Source: Lomentospora prolificans (taxonomy: Eukaryota; Ascomycota; Sordariomycetes; Microascales; Microascaceae). Taken from it: a stretch of 64,000 nt of DNA. Of this stretch, positions 12,919-25,110 are shown piece by piece. The translations under genes and the position numbers were made by a program. Below the pieces are notes generated by a model. That model saw nothing but the letters and a program-made list of their open reading frames with translations. It did not search any database and was not told where the DNA came from. The stretch spans positions 1,302,001 to 1,366,000 of the forward strand of contig JARFXM010000003.1 of the NCBI GenBank assembly GCA_029532625.1, read 5' to 3'. Position 1 is the stretch's first letter. Each line of letters opens with the position of its first letter.

Positions 12919-14154
12919 TCACCTCCCACTGAACTTAGCCTTCCACCCACCCTTCTCAAATAGCCATAGGGCTTCTATGGCATATGCCTGACTCGATCTG
13001 TGACCGTGCTCCTTGGCTGCCTCTTCCGAGAGACTATCAAGAGCCCTGCCCTTTTTGATGTTTCCCCAAATACCCATAGCGATTGGATCGTTCTCATCAT
13101 CTCCCCATTCCCCGTTTCCCAATCTGAAGAGGATCCGACCTAGCACTTGAAAAGCGATACATCGCTGCGCCGGGACCGCACTTCGAGCGAGAATGCACAG
13201 CTCCTCGATGGTATACCCCGCTGCCTCGGGCGCTAGACCGTGATGATGAAGACCTTTCGACACGGGGATTTTTCGGCTGAGACGGGGAGGAATAAGCCTT
13301 CCCTTGAAGTCGAAACGGAGCGCTGATGTCGACAGCGACTCTTTATCAGGATGATATGGGGATTCCCGATCCGCAACACTATTTTCGGTTGGTAAGGGTG
13401 CCATCCAAGCGAGCTTTGTAGGGTCCGCTGGAAGGTTGGGAAAGTATTTCTTATGGAGGCTCTCGAGGAAATCGGGGTCGGACGGGTCAAGGTCGGGATC
13501 TTTTTGAGAAGGGAAATGAGTTGTGGATTTCGGAAAATCTGTTATGGGTCTGAGGTCTTCGGGGAGTTCGGAAGGCGGCCTGTCTTCATCGAGTGGCCGT
13601 GTATTCGGCCCTTTGGAAATGGGCTGTTTCGTTGCGCTCTGGACGGGCTCAGTCTTCACTGATGGCATGGGGACCGGCTCCGGCGTTGGCTTTGTGGTGT
13701 CTTCGATCTTGATTTCGGGTGGGGGATCAGAGGGCTGTCCCGGATTAAGGTCAAATGCCGATGAAGAAGATCCTTCGTCGAGATTCGCCCGCTTGAAAAG
13801 TCTCTCGATTAGAGTAGGATCCAGCCCCTCCATAAGCTCCTTCCGAGCCGCCTCAAGCTCAGCCGGGCTCATATCCGCAATCCGCTGTTTATTCTCCTGA
13901 TCAATCTTACGCTTCTCTGACACGTAGAATTCTTTTTCCGAGGTAGGTGTATTGTTTGCGGCGGCCGGCTGCGGTGAGCCCGCCTTCGCCTTCGCCGCTG
14001 CTGCCTCTCGTCTTTGCTTGAAGGCTGATGCTTTGGCTCGCTTTTTGGGTGCGGGGAAACCGCTGGCGGGCGATTGAAAGTCGGAGTCTTCCAGAGGTTT
14101 GGGAGCAGCCGCCTCATTCTCTACGAGGTCACTGACGAGTAAAGGGGACGACAT
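12919..14154 (-). CDS. RBA50: RNA polymerase II-associated protein 1 homologue (Rba50-like)
   Basis: A single exon of 411 residues. Residues 78-125 match the RPAP1 N-terminal motif (EKRKIDQENKQRIADMSPAE, then DPTLIERLFKRAN). Residues about 278-345 match the RPAP1 C-terminal domain (LRFDFKGRLIPPRLS, then GYTIEELCILARSAVPAQR). A Pro/Glu-rich, probably disordered linker joins them. Known role of the family: binds RNA polymerase II subunits and assists assembly and nuclear import of the enzyme, acting with GPN GTPases. At 411 residues it resembles yeast Rba50 rather than the much longer animal RPAP1. The ATG at 14154 gives an N terminus with a basic patch (PKKRAKASAFKQRRE) that could be a nuclear localisation signal. 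Confidence 0.93.
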   Translation of the reverse strand: MSSPLLVSDLVENEAAAPKPLEDSDFQSPASGFPAPKKRAKASAFKQRREAAAAKAKAGSPQPAAANNTPTSEKEFYVSEKRKIDQENKQRIADMSPAELEAARKELMEGLDPTLIERLFKRANLDEGSSSSAFDLNPGQPSDPPPEIKIEDTTKPTPEPVPMPSVKTEPVQSATKQPISKGPNTRPLDEDRPPSELPEDLRPITDFPKSTTHFPSQKDPDLDPSDPDFLESLHKKYFPNLPADPTKLAWMAPLPTENSVADRESPYHPDKESLSTSALRFDFKGRLIPPRLSRKIPVSKGLHHHGLAPEAAGYTIEELCILARSAVPAQRCIAFQVLGRILFRLGNGEWGDDENDPIAMGIWGNIKKGRALDSLSEEAAKEHGHRSSQAYAIEALWLFEKGGWKAKFSGR

Positions 14155-17100
14155 GGCTGTTACTTCGTCCTCGACCTAGAAACTATTGCCATGCAAAGAA
14201 AGCTGCAACGCTTTGTGCTATGGGATGGTGAGGTCTTGGGAGACATCAGCCAAGGGGCGACGGAAGATTATTAGTCATGGTGTTTGGAACAATAGCCCCA
14301 CACCGCTGGAAGTGGACGGGTGGGGCTGGTTGTCACTGGTCACCCCTCCCAGCAGCCTTCGCTTGCTCCCCCATACGTGTATGCAGGAACAACCGCCGGG
14401 GACCTCTACATTGTGGAGTGGAACTGGGAAATGATTATAAAGATGAAAAAGGAGAGGGTGGCGATATACGGATAGAATAAAATTTTCAAGGAAGTACTCG
14501 GCCTCTAAGTAACAACTTGGTTGGACTAGGGTCATTTTATCGTTTTAACTATCCTTCAGGAGACCGGCTTTTCCAGTGAGTTCGACTGCTAATACAGTAT
14601 GAACATATTCACAACCACGAATAAGAAAACGGGCGACCGAGCTGGGAGCCCTTGCGCGACTGCTTGTCTGCACCTTCTGCCGTCATCCAGCAGTTCGAGG
14701 ACCAAAGTTAGAAGCCCACCTTTTGAATGATAGAAACCGTTCAACTTCGAGTCCGGACCGTATTCGGCACGCTCGCGTGCCCCTGACGGGGATCCCAGGT
14801 GTAGTAGGCACAGTACAGTAATTTCGACATTTCACTAGCCACAGCTGCGGCTGGGATCCTGGGCTTGAAATGAGAGCACCGTGCATTAGCGCCGATCGCG
14901 CGCCAGATTCTTTTTCCAGAACAAAACCACAGACGCGGTCCCGGGGAAGGGGTGTCCGCGGTTGGCCAATCAGCTAGCGCCAAACCGATCAAAGCGTCCT
15001 TCCGCCAACAAGGAAGGGCTGCAAGTGTCAGATTTGTTACGGACAAAGCTTGGAGAAGGTCGAAGGGAGAGAAAAAGAAAAGAAAAAGAAAAGAAAAAGG
15101 AAAAAAAATGAAAAAGAAAACCCGAGACCATGAGGAATGTACCAGAAGCATACAGGTATAAATATATTACTTATTTCAATAGTACTTATTCCGAAGCAGA
15201 TGGCAAGTTCATTTGGGATAAGAAAATCGAGTCCCATGTGTTTGGTCGCAGGAACGTAAGATGCACTGCATAAAGTGGCGCATGGTAGCTGAACTGTGTC
15301 GCCGGAAGCTCCGACCGTCAAAGCATTCAATTGAAGGAAATTCATGGTCTACGAGATGGAAATGGAAGGACAAAAATGGGAGAACCTAAGTATCTTAATA
15401 CGCTTATGACTGCTATGCAAAGAGATCGTTGTGGTTTGGGTTCTAGGGAACTGTCCGCGATCGACAGATCTGAGCTTCAGATTATCCCGAATTCAGCGTT
15501 GTTGCGGGCGTGCACTGAGAAGCAGGCTCTGTCATTTTACGGTTGCGACATTTTTAGGGCACCATGTAAGGCTTGTTTCGCCCGTTAAAAGGTGTAAAGA
15601 AGAGGCTTGCCGGGCTGCACAGGCTCTGAGATGAGAACTTCTGGTGGCGCTAGACCGAGTAAGACTTTGAACGGGCCCGGCCTGGCCAGAGGCGGATAGC
15701 GTTAAACTGACAACTGCAGAGCGGGAACAGAGGGGTGCGGGGGGCAACTGTGGCTGGATTGCCGATGTCACCCCTGCTTCTTATTGGCTTTTATTCCCTG
15801 CAGGTGCGCCGTTCCCTCTTCCTGGAAAGGTTCATCGAAACAAAGTACTGGTACTTCGAAGCGAAACGTTTACAGTATTGGCTAAGCGCGGGTCGATCCC
15901 TGGCCAGCGACTGCCGACAACCTCTGAAAAATGAAACCCCTATTATATGGAAAGTAGAGATTGCCGAGATAAATCACGACTCACGGTTATTTCTTCTGCT
16001 CTAAAGGAAAGAACGAATTCCTTCAGGCCCTCAAATGCAAACTCTGCAGTTGCCGCTGGGATAGCGGAGCTTTATTGTCCTTGCGTTTGATTGGGGGGAT
16101 CTTCTATGGCAGGAGTGCACATATATCGGGAATTAAGCAGCGGGTACGAAGGCTGAGGTATCGGTACCTCGTCAATGACGGACAGCTGAGATGAACCTCC
16201 ACGCCTTGCGATGGTGTACAAAGTACAGTACATAATTTGGCGAGTCCTGGAGTGCATATTCCTGTATCTTTCTCATCCACACATGCAGTTCTCGGTACGT
16301 GTTTCTGGTGGGTTACCCTGCACCTGCGATGTACAGTACCAGGATATCAGCCATGTACGACCCCATTTGCGGTGTTGTGTACCTTGACTTGCCCTGTTAT
16401 GTTGGTTTTCGTTCATTGGGTTCCTCCCATTTTCTCCATGTGCAATCGAATCGGTCCCTTCTTTGTCTCTCCATTCTTGGCACTACATTCTTTTTCTTCT
16501 TTTCCTCCCGAGGCATGTACGGAGTAGAGTAGGCTGCTGTCTCTGGCTCTTTTCGGACAGGCGGCGCCCTTTTGTACAGGGATGGGCTGTTTCGGCCGCC
16601 CTTTTGCTTGAGCGTCTCTGTGGCCCAGTATCGCCCTGTATCAATGCCTACGTGGTCCTCTCAGTCTTGCTGGCTTGTGTCGTTTCCCTTTCGGAGCTTG
16701 CTTTGTTCATTACCATGATGCATGCTGTACTTATCTTTTCCCTCTTCTGTCATGCCATCTGCCTGCTGGCATTTCCCATTTCGCCCTGGGTCCATGCCAC
16801 CATCCCCGTCTACCCAAGAAGTGTTTGGTCCCCCTCACCTCAAGCTCCCCTTTGATGCCTCTGCCCCCTTTCTCCCGTGCTTGTGAGGCACTAGAGCGGA
16901 ATTCCCTCTGCCTCCATCCTGATGATACCGTACTTCGACGTCCATGTGTTTTTGGCAATCCGGCGATCCGCCCCTTCTCGCCTCTCAACCACCCCCGGTC
17001 CTCTGTGTCCCCCAAAAAGCGCTTTGCTCCGTGTTTAATAATAAAATTGGGTTCTTCCCCCCCCAAAATGAAGCTTTTCATCTGGCTCTCCGCCTCTCAT

Positions 17101-18172
17101 CCGGCCGACACCTGACGTCTTTGTGTTATTATTTTTTCCCCCATTCGTAGCCCTCTTCCCCGTTCCCATTCCCTTCTCTGCACTGGCTCCCTGTTTCCCA
17201 TTCCCATTCCCCCCTGCTCTCATTTTCCCTGTCTCATCCGAGCTAAATAAAACCCCCGAACTTGATGTTTTCCCCGGGTAAAAAAATTGTCTCCATCGCC
17301 ACATCCCCCCAACACTCTCCTCTCCCTCGATTCTTCCCTTCTACACCTTCTATTTCCACCACAACAACACACCACATTCGACCACATCAGACGAAAATCC
17401 ATCAAAACACTATATCGCCGCATCGAATACATCACAAAATTTGCATGATAATCAGCTCCTGAATCTGGACTTTCGATTTATCGAATCTGATTGACGCAAA
17501 ACCGACCACGCCACTGTATTTTTCGGCTTGAAAAGCGCCCGATTGTGCTTGGGACGAGATATCGTGAGGTTCCTGCGTTGAGAGAGTGAGGCTATTCGGA
17601 CCTTCAGTCGTTCCTTCCTCCACATATGCACGGGCCTGGTGCTCGGAATTTCCCACCGTGCCACCCAGCTGCTCTGGTGCCAAGCCTTTTTCGTCACGTT
17701 CCACTGTGCGTTTCCACCACTTGGACAGCCTGCTTGGGCCCCCTTCCCCTATTGGCCAGAACCTCCTGAGCCTCGCCTTACCACACCCACCCACACCCAC
17801 ACGCGGGCTCGTTCCTTAAACATTAGCCTTGAAGCTCTTTGCGACCGGCTGGGGTTCAAGGCGTGCGTGTTGGTTCACAATTCTTCTAATTATTTTATTG
17901 AAACGATCCGTTTAATTGTTCGCCAAATCCAATCTTTCTTCCCTTCGCATTCGGTCATCTATGGATTGATCCGCTCGGATTCTGTATTGACCACTAACAC
18001 GGCCCCAACACGTCCTTGAAGCGCTCCGTTTGGGTCTTTCGTCCTTCCTCAGACACTGTCGACATTACCGCTAGGGTACAGGCCAGCCCACCCATTTATC
18101 TCAAAGTAAGATCCATTTCCACGGATACGCGACGAAAGATACGATCGAGGGAACCATTGGTCGAATTCCACC
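14155..18172. other. Long intergenic region upstream of HPC2
   Basis: About 4 kb without a supportable gene. It contains a purine-rich A/G tract (about 15060-15120), then pyrimidine-rich DNA from about 16300 to 17800, which probably includes a long HPC2 promoter and 5' leader. Several overlapping frames of 60-146 codons exist in the pyrimidine-rich part, but they follow base composition and show no domain. Any in the leader could act as upstream ORFs. Confidence 0.6.
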
Positions 18173-20159
18173 ATGGTCACAGCCCGACAAGAAAGGGCAG
18201 CTATTTCTTCACCGGAACTCTCTTCACCACCCTCTGTCATTTCTCCGCCGGCATCCCCCGGCAGGACTGGCAAGCCTGTGAAAAAGGAGATGGATGAGAT
18301 AGTAGTAGGTTCAGACGTCGCGACCAAGGATGGGCAGGTTCAACTTACAGCCGCCGGGCTTCCCCGTAAGAAGCCAGGTCGTAAACCGGGAACTACCGTG
18401 AAGGCCAAGACAAACGCGGCGGCCACTGCCGAAGCTGGACCAGAAGCTCCGAAGCAGAGAAAGCCAAGGAAACCCAGGGATCCCAACGCGCCCCCGGTCC
18501 AGCGCAAGCGAAAGTCAGCGCCGAATCTTGACGCGAACGTGGGCGCCGACTCCAAGTCCTTAGCGTCTGGTGGATCCAACGAGTCACCGAGATCTACCGC
18601 CGCAACCCCTCCAGCGGGCGCCTCGCGCCAGACGAAGATTACGGACCTCGTGAACGCAGTTTCGTCTGAACTCAAAACGCCTAGTCAACAGGACTTCCCG
18701 GTCAAGGCACCGAAGCGCGAGCCTCATGTAAGCTCCATGTCTAGTATCCTTAACGCAACCGATATCCCAGTTCGCACCAGTGGGCAAAGCTACGATCCAA
18801 TCCGGGGCAATTACGACCCAATTCGTGAAACGATGATCTCCCGTGATCCGTACGGCACCAATTCTATAAGCTCGCCACGACCACCTGCCACGCAGGTCCC
18901 TAGTCGCGCTAGCGCATCTCCTTCGATATCTATGCTCGTCGACCCGATGCCCAACCATAACCCTATCTCCCCCCCACAAGTTTCCCGGCAGTCTTCTCAG
19001 CAACCTGTCGTATCCCTGCGCCCGACTCAAGAACCACCCTCAATCCCTGCCTCCCCTACTCCACAGCCGCCTCGCTCAAGCCTTCCCGACGCCAAGTCCA
19101 CATCTGCCCCCGCTCCTCCCGCCGAGGCCAAGAAAGCTGCTTCGGCTGCTGCTTCGGCCAGAACTGCCAAGTCTGAATCGCGAGCGAAGGATAAGGACGT
19201 GACGAAGGAGATCAACGGCACCGCGTCCAAGAAACCCTCCCCGAAGCAAAAAACGGCCACTGCAGCCTCTTCGCCAAAAACCAATAACCTGGATGAGCCT
19301 GCTGGTGGCGAGCCTGAGCGGTCCATTCTCGATTTTGGCAAAGCGAAGCCGGGAGAAGAGCTTCAAGCACCCACAATTGTCCTGGAAATTTCCATTTCGC
19401 CGGGTGAAACCAACAAATACGTCAATTTCATGCGTATGGCCGAGGAACGCTACGGCTGGGACGCTCTCCATCCTCGTCTGGCGGCCCACCGTGACCGGAA
19501 AGCCCGTATCGCTGCCGCCGCGTCAGCACTCGAGAAGACTGGTTCCGGTCGTGAATCCGGTGACGAGATGTCCGAAGATGTTTCTGACAATGAAGGCGGC
19601 AATACTGATCACGGTGGCGGCGCTGCTAGCGGCGTTGATGTGCCTGTGAAACCTGCGAAGAAGAAACGAAACTTCAAGGAGGATGAATATGATCGTGATG
19701 ATGACTTCGTCGATGACTCCGAGCTGTTGTGGGAAGAACAGGCTGCCGCCAGTCGGGACGGGTTCTTCGTGTATTCCGGCCCTCTGATCCAGGAAGTAGA
19801 GAAGCCTGCTACCTCGTACGTTGTTATCCTTTTCTTTGCCTCCCTGTCTTTTATCACCGGATCTCTTTTCTAACATGATTGGCAGTGACCCCCCGAAGCG
19901 AGGACGCGGTAGCCGAGGCGGTCGCGGAAGCCGAGGTGGTGCCACGCGAGCCAGCGGCACTGGAAGGGGCGGCGGCCCCGGGTCGAGGGGTGGCGGCGCC
20001 GCTAAGCGAGCGCGCGGCTCCAAGGCGAAGGCAGCCTCGGAACGAGAGAAGACGGAGAAGGAGAAGCCCGCCAAGCCATCCTCTCCCCAACCCAACAGCA
20101 ACCCGTACGGCCTGTTGCAACCTACCACACCCCTCACAGCAACGGCCACGGCCAGCTAA
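18173..20159 (+). CDS. HPC2: Hpc2/ubinuclein-type subunit of the HIR histone chaperone complex
   Basis: Two exons, 18173-19815 and 19886-20159, with a 70-bp intron (TC|GTACGT donor, GGCAG acceptor, phase 2). They give 638 residues. The ATG sits in a near-perfect context (CACCATGG). The long N-terminal part is low-complexity and rich in Pro/Ser/Ala/Lys. Residues about 497-540 form the Hpc2-related domain: an acidic run (EDEYDRDDDFVDDSELLWEE) followed by DGFFVYSGPL. This domain binds the histone-binding HIR/ASF1 machinery. The C terminus is an RGG/GRG-rich basic tail (SRGGRGSRGG). Known role: with Hir1-3 and Asf1 it deposits H3-H4 independently of replication and represses histone genes. The location is nuclear. 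Confidence 0.93.
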
Positions 20160-21131
20160 ACTTTTACCACGTCATACTGTTTTCTTTTCTTTAGCCCATT
20201 CTTGTTTCAGACCTTCGCGCTCGTCTCATTATTTCTTTTCTCTTTTTTTTTTATTACCTTTTCATTTGTCACAAAATCTTTATGCGCCTGTGGCCTAACT
20301 ATTAGAGGAGTTGGTGATGTGCGGCTCCACGGTATCGGCGGCGTACGGTTATTGCATCTACGGTATTACTTTGAAAGGTGTCCATCGGCTATGATTTTTT
20401 CCCTTCGTGTTGAACAATCAGGGGCTTTTTATTAGCATACATGTATGATCCCACCAAAGGTTATGGAGTGTTAGGTCTGAGCCGTAGATACCCACGAGGC
20501 ATGGCCACCTGGCAGCCATTACAGCTTAGACACTATTTAATGAACCCTTATTGCTAGAAGGAAGTTTTCCCAAGAGATTTCATAACTGTAGCCCGCTTGA
20601 TTCGATATCTGGATGCAAGTAAATTTTTTGGGTTTTTATTTTATTTTTTATTTTATCTTTAGCTGAATGAAGGTTGATCATATACGTCAGGTCATCTCCT
20701 ACCTAGGTGGGGGTACATAGCCTTAAAAGCTGTATTTAATTAGGCAGGTACCCCCAAGGATGAGAAAGCTGGCTGGGCTATTACTGCTCAGTGCATGCTG
20801 TCTAAAAAAAAGGGCTCACCGCCTCGCAACTGGCAGAAAAGAAGCGCCAAGATTTCCCGCCAAGCCAAACCTCCACAAAAATTTCCAATCAAAATACCCA
20901 CTCCGCCCAAGAGAAAAAAAGAAGTTCTGCCAGTAATGTCCTGCCTAGTGCAGAAACCCATCACCGAAATTTTACCAAGCCCGCCAATTTTCCTATCTCT
21001 CCCTTTGCCTCACGCAGCCCACCACCCGACTTTTTCGCCCTTCTCACGACACGCCACACCAGCTGGCCAAACCCGACTGCCGACACGTGTATAAAACAAT
21101 ATCGAGTCGATTAAGTCGAGTATAGGTCGCA
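20160..21131. other. Intergenic region between HPC2 and SURF6/RRP14
   Basis: The HPC2 3' flank is followed by an AT-rich segment (about 20620-20665). A pair of inverted GGGGGTAC/GTACCCCC blocks lies at about 20708-20756. The remainder is the SURF6 promoter. I see no gene. Confidence 0.7.
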
Positions 21132-22919
21132 ATGGCACCCTCAGCTTTGCAGGTTAGTCCTTTTCTACCATTCTTTCCCCCGGTTGCCTGCCCCGCTTCT
21201 TTGGAAAGTTTGCAGGGCTGGGTAGTTTCGGTGAGGGAAGGGCAAAAGCTTAAGAGTGAATTGTTTTTCGAACATAGGCACGGCTTGCGGAAGACGAGAA
21301 TGCGTTTACTGGGTTGTTGAGTTTGATTCCGACGCGAATGCATTACGCCGACGATGACGAACCACAGGTATGTGATTGTTCCTAATGGTCTGGTCTTGTG
21401 CACGGGGGGGCCGGGGTGCAAGATGTCTAGAGCACGGAAACTGCCTAGTCCGTCAGCTAGCCTTCCGCCGTCTCGTCATTCTGGCACAGACAAAGGCTTA
21501 TAATTTTCGGTACAGAGTAAGAAGCAGGCGAAGAAGGCAAAGAAGGCCGCGAAGGCCGCGCAGGCTGCCCTCGATGCGGAGAACACCGTGAATGGCGAAC
21601 ACTCCACCAGCGTCCCCGAAAAGGAAGAAAAGGAAGGAAACAAGCGCAAGCTAGAGGAAGGGGGGGATGTCGAAGCTGAGAAGGACACTCTCGTTCAGAA
21701 TGGCACCGCGACAGCCGAAGGTACCCCAGGCCCTAAGAAGAAGAAGCAGAAGGTTGACAGCCCCACGGACGAGACCAAGGCTGCCGAACAGCTGTTAAAA
21801 GAAGCCACACAAGAAGCCAAGAAGGCTAAGAAGGCAGAAAAGACGAAGAAAAAGAACGAGAAGAAGGAGGCCAAAAAGGAGGCCAAAAAGGAGGCTAAGA
21901 AGGTGAAGGAGGATACCGAGCCTACCGCGACGCAAGACAGGGAGGTGGAAACTGTTCCAGACGTCGCGGAAGAGGATCAAGCTACTAGCGGTCACCAAAA
22001 TGAAAACGAATCTTCGACCTCATCCGAACCTCATTCTCCTACTTTCGACTCCTCCGACGCCCTCATCCAACAGGCCGCTCCGGGCGAAGCCGCCAGCACT
22101 ACTACATCTGTATCCTCCGCTGTCCCGCCATCCGATAAACCGAAGCACATCAAGATCCCCGAAGATACGTCAGCATTCCGCGAGAGGTTTGCCGCGCGTC
22201 TTGCGGCTCTCCGCGCTGCCCGCAAAGCTGATGGCGCCGACGGCAAACCCATCCGTTCTCGTCAAGAACTCCTGGAACAGCGACGCCAAAAGCAGGCTCA
22301 GCGCAAAGAGCACAAGAAGGAGATGCGTAGGATTGCCAAACTCGAGGAGGACCGAAAGCGAGAGGAAGCTCTAAAGGCCAACTCTCCCTCCGTCATGAGC
22401 CCGGGTGATGAGCTTGATGAGACCACGGCCAATTTCTCCTTTGGTAGGGTATCATTTGGCGATGGAGCTCAGCTGTCTCACGACCTCAGTTACGTTCTCA
22501 ACCGCGAGCATAAGAAGGGTCCTTCGGACCCTAAAACAGCCCTACTCAAGGTGCAGAACGAGAAGAAGCGCCTCGCCGCGCTTGACCCCGAGAAACGCAA
22601 AGAGATCGAGGAGAAGGAGACTTGGTTGACAGCGCGGCGCCGCGCCGAGGGCGAGAAGATTCGGGACGACGAGGCACTCTTGAAGAAGGCAGTTAAGCGT
22701 AAGGATCGAACAAAGCGCAAGAGTGAGAAGGAGTGGAAAGATCGAAAGCAGGCTGTCGACTCGGCCATTAAGGCCCGACAGAAGAAGCGCGAGGAGAACA
22801 TTCGCAAGAGGAAAGAGGATAAGAAGCTTGGTAAGCTCGGCAAGAAGAAGGGCGGCGCCACCAAAAAGAAGAATCGACCCGGCTTCGAGGGTAGGTTTGG
22901 CGGCGGCGGAAAGAAATGA
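21132..22919 (+). CDS. RRP14: Surfeit locus protein 6 / Rrp14 ribosome biogenesis factor
   Basis: Three exons: 21132-21152, 21278-21367 and 21516-22919, all in phase 0, giving 504 residues. The first exon codes for only seven residues (MAPSALQ). Exon 2 supplies the conserved Rrp14 N-terminal helix (NAFTGLLSLIPTRMHY). Lys/Ala-rich repeats (KKEAKKEAKKEAKK) occupy the middle. The C-terminal SURF6 domain (about 200-500) is a long basic helical region with FSFGRVSFGDG, KKRLAALDPEKR and WKDRKQAVD blocks. Known role: a nucleolar, RNA-binding protein required for pre-rRNA processing toward both 40S and 60S subunits. It ends in a basic Gly-rich tail. Confidence 0.95.
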
Positions 22920-23799
22920 GCGAGGGGGGCCGTAGTAGCCCGGTGACGTCGTTATGAACGGGGCTAAAGGGTTGTAAGATTTCACTTCTATCTTAAGGGA
23001 GGGGAGCATGGAAAGGAGTTATGAGTGTTTTATTCTCTTGCATTTTACGGATTTGCAAAAAAAGGAAAACTTTGGGGTGTTGATCTCTGAAATGTTGGCA
23101 GCTTTTTTCGTTCTTCTTAGCTTCGGCCTCGAGGCTTCCTCCTTGCAGGTGCGTTGGTGTCTGTCTCCAGTATCGTGCTAGCCTCGAGAGACAAGACGAG
23201 TAGGTAGATACATGCCCATACAAAACAAATATAATGCCATGCAAAGACCAGTCTCACGTCAATGCGGGAAGGAGCGGGTAATAAGAGAGAAGTTATATGA
23301 AGAACTACTAAAGATGATAAAGAACTATCGAGATTGCAAGAATGTTCCAACCCATTCGAACTCACAAGCATGACAACAAAATAGTTGCCAGTCAGTCAAT
23401 CTCTCGCCCTCTCCTCTCTCAAAGGTCCGGTCGAGAGGGCTATCAACTCGCCCAATATTTCTGATTTCCTCTCTCTCTTTCTCTCTCTTTCTTCGTTCTT
23501 TTTATTTGCATCTCACAATCCATTCGTCAGGCCAGGTAGTTTTTTCCCCCAACAAGATTTGTGCGTGAAACGAAACGGAGAAAAAAATAAAAATGAAAAA
23601 CACCATACTCCTACCTTTCCCTAGGATCTCCAACCCCCTTTCGTTTTCATGCCCAGGCATACATCTCTCTCCCAATCTGAGTCGCGTTTCTTGGTTTGTT
23701 GGATTCGGGTTTAATTTTTTCGGGTTTCGAAGGATTATTAGCGGAGGAGAGGGTGCGGTGGTGGAAACAAACGACAGATTCGCGTAGAGGCGCTGGAGT
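22920..23799. other. Intergenic region between convergent SURF6 and VPS74
   Basis: Two 3' flanks meet here. A CT-rich stretch lies at about 23460-23500. No gene is supported. Confidence 0.7.
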
Positions 23800-25110
23800 C
23801 TAGAGGAGGGAGTCGAGAGTGGTGAAAACGTTCAGGCACGCGGCCACGACCTCGAGCTGCAACTCCCGGTCTTTGGCGGTGTTTACCTCCTGCATCATAG
23901 ATTTGTTAGCTCCATTCCTGCCCCTCCTCCCCCCCAAAGAAAAATCTGGAGCCCGCAAAAAGGAGGGCTTCAAATACGCACCTCAGCTATGACAGTGGGT
24001 AGGTTCGCACCCACGCCATTACCCACCGCCTTCTTTCCAAACGGCCACTGGCTATAATCGGCGAGCAAATCATCCGTCTGCGCAAAGGCCCTCTCCCGCG
24101 CCTCGTGGCCGAGAGACGATAGGGCGTTCTCGAGGACGTTGGCCGCATAGGCGGCGCATACCATGGCAATGGTGCGGATGTAGCGGAACTCAAGGTTCTC
24201 GGGGAGGAATTGGTTGCCGTTGATGACGACAGTGCGCTGTGTGAGAACGTTCCGGACACGGCGGCGGAGCTCTTCCTTGGCACCGCCGTCGGCAACGGGG
24301 TGGGTGGCCATGTCGAAGAGGAGGAAGTTGCGCTTCTCGGTGCGGAGGATGCCCTTGTCGACGAGACCCTTGGCGAGGCGTTCACGGACTTGTTTGAGTT
24401 GATAGCCGATCTTCATGAGATTCCAGGTTTCGCCTATAAAAGTATTGTTAGCGATGTGAGACCAAGGATGAGCGAAGATACGCGGACTAGGAGGCAAAGG
24501 GGAGATGACTATGTACCGCTCAAAAGGTCGATCCAGGCGCTGACGCTCATCTTCTCGCTAGACTTCATGAGCTTCAAGGTCTCGTCAAGGAGAACCTCGC
24601 CGGTGGGGGTTTCGTCGATAACTTCGATTATGCGATCGGGGAGAGGGAACCGCCGCCTCGAGGGATCCTTTTGCATGCTGATGCGGCCACGGAAAGCAAG
24701 CTCGAGGACGATACATCCTCGGAGAGCGTAAGAGATGTTATCGTTCCAGAAAGAAAGGTATCCCTACAAGGCAAGCGAAGAAGTCAGCAATGAATATGGT
24801 CCAAGTGAAGGAAAATGCTGCGTCATTGTCGAATTCGTACCTGCTTGTCCTTCAATCCGAGTAGTAACACCTCCTCCATTAGGGTAAGCTTGGGCTGCTT
24901 GCTCCTCTCCACGCTCTCGCTGATGTCGCGGGGGTCGAAGGCAATCTTATGACCATTCTCGCCGTTCTCGTAGCTCGTCTCCGGAGTAGCATCTTTGAAG
25001 TTGTTGGACGAGTTGGCTCGGCCGGCTGAAGGGGCGGCACTGCTACCACCCTCTCCGTCTCCACCACCACCACCGCCTCCCCGGCGCCGCGTGAGGCCCG
25101 ACGAAGACAT
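23800..25110 (-). CDS. VPS74: GOLPH3/Vps74 family Golgi phosphoprotein
   Basis: Four exons on the minus strand: 25110-24841, 24763-24517, 24433-23982 and 23889-23800. All junctions agree in phase and give 352 residues, close to the 345 of yeast Vps74. After a disordered Gly/Ser-rich N terminus, the GPP34 domain fills about 70-350. Conserved stretches are LTLMEEVLLLGLKDKQGYLS, then SYALRGCIVLELAFRGRI, ETWNLMKIGYQLKQVRERLA, and the alanine-rich AMVCAAYAANVLENAL. Known role: binds PI4P on trans/medial Golgi membranes and recruits coatomer, keeping glycosyltransferases in the Golgi. The last exon (29 residues) encodes the C-terminal helix. The gene converges on SURF6. Confidence 0.95.

Noticed and set aside
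16237..17115. Overlapping plus-strand frames of 77-146 codons
   Set aside because: They overlap each other in different frames in pyrimidine-rich DNA and show no domain; treated as HPC2 upstream region.
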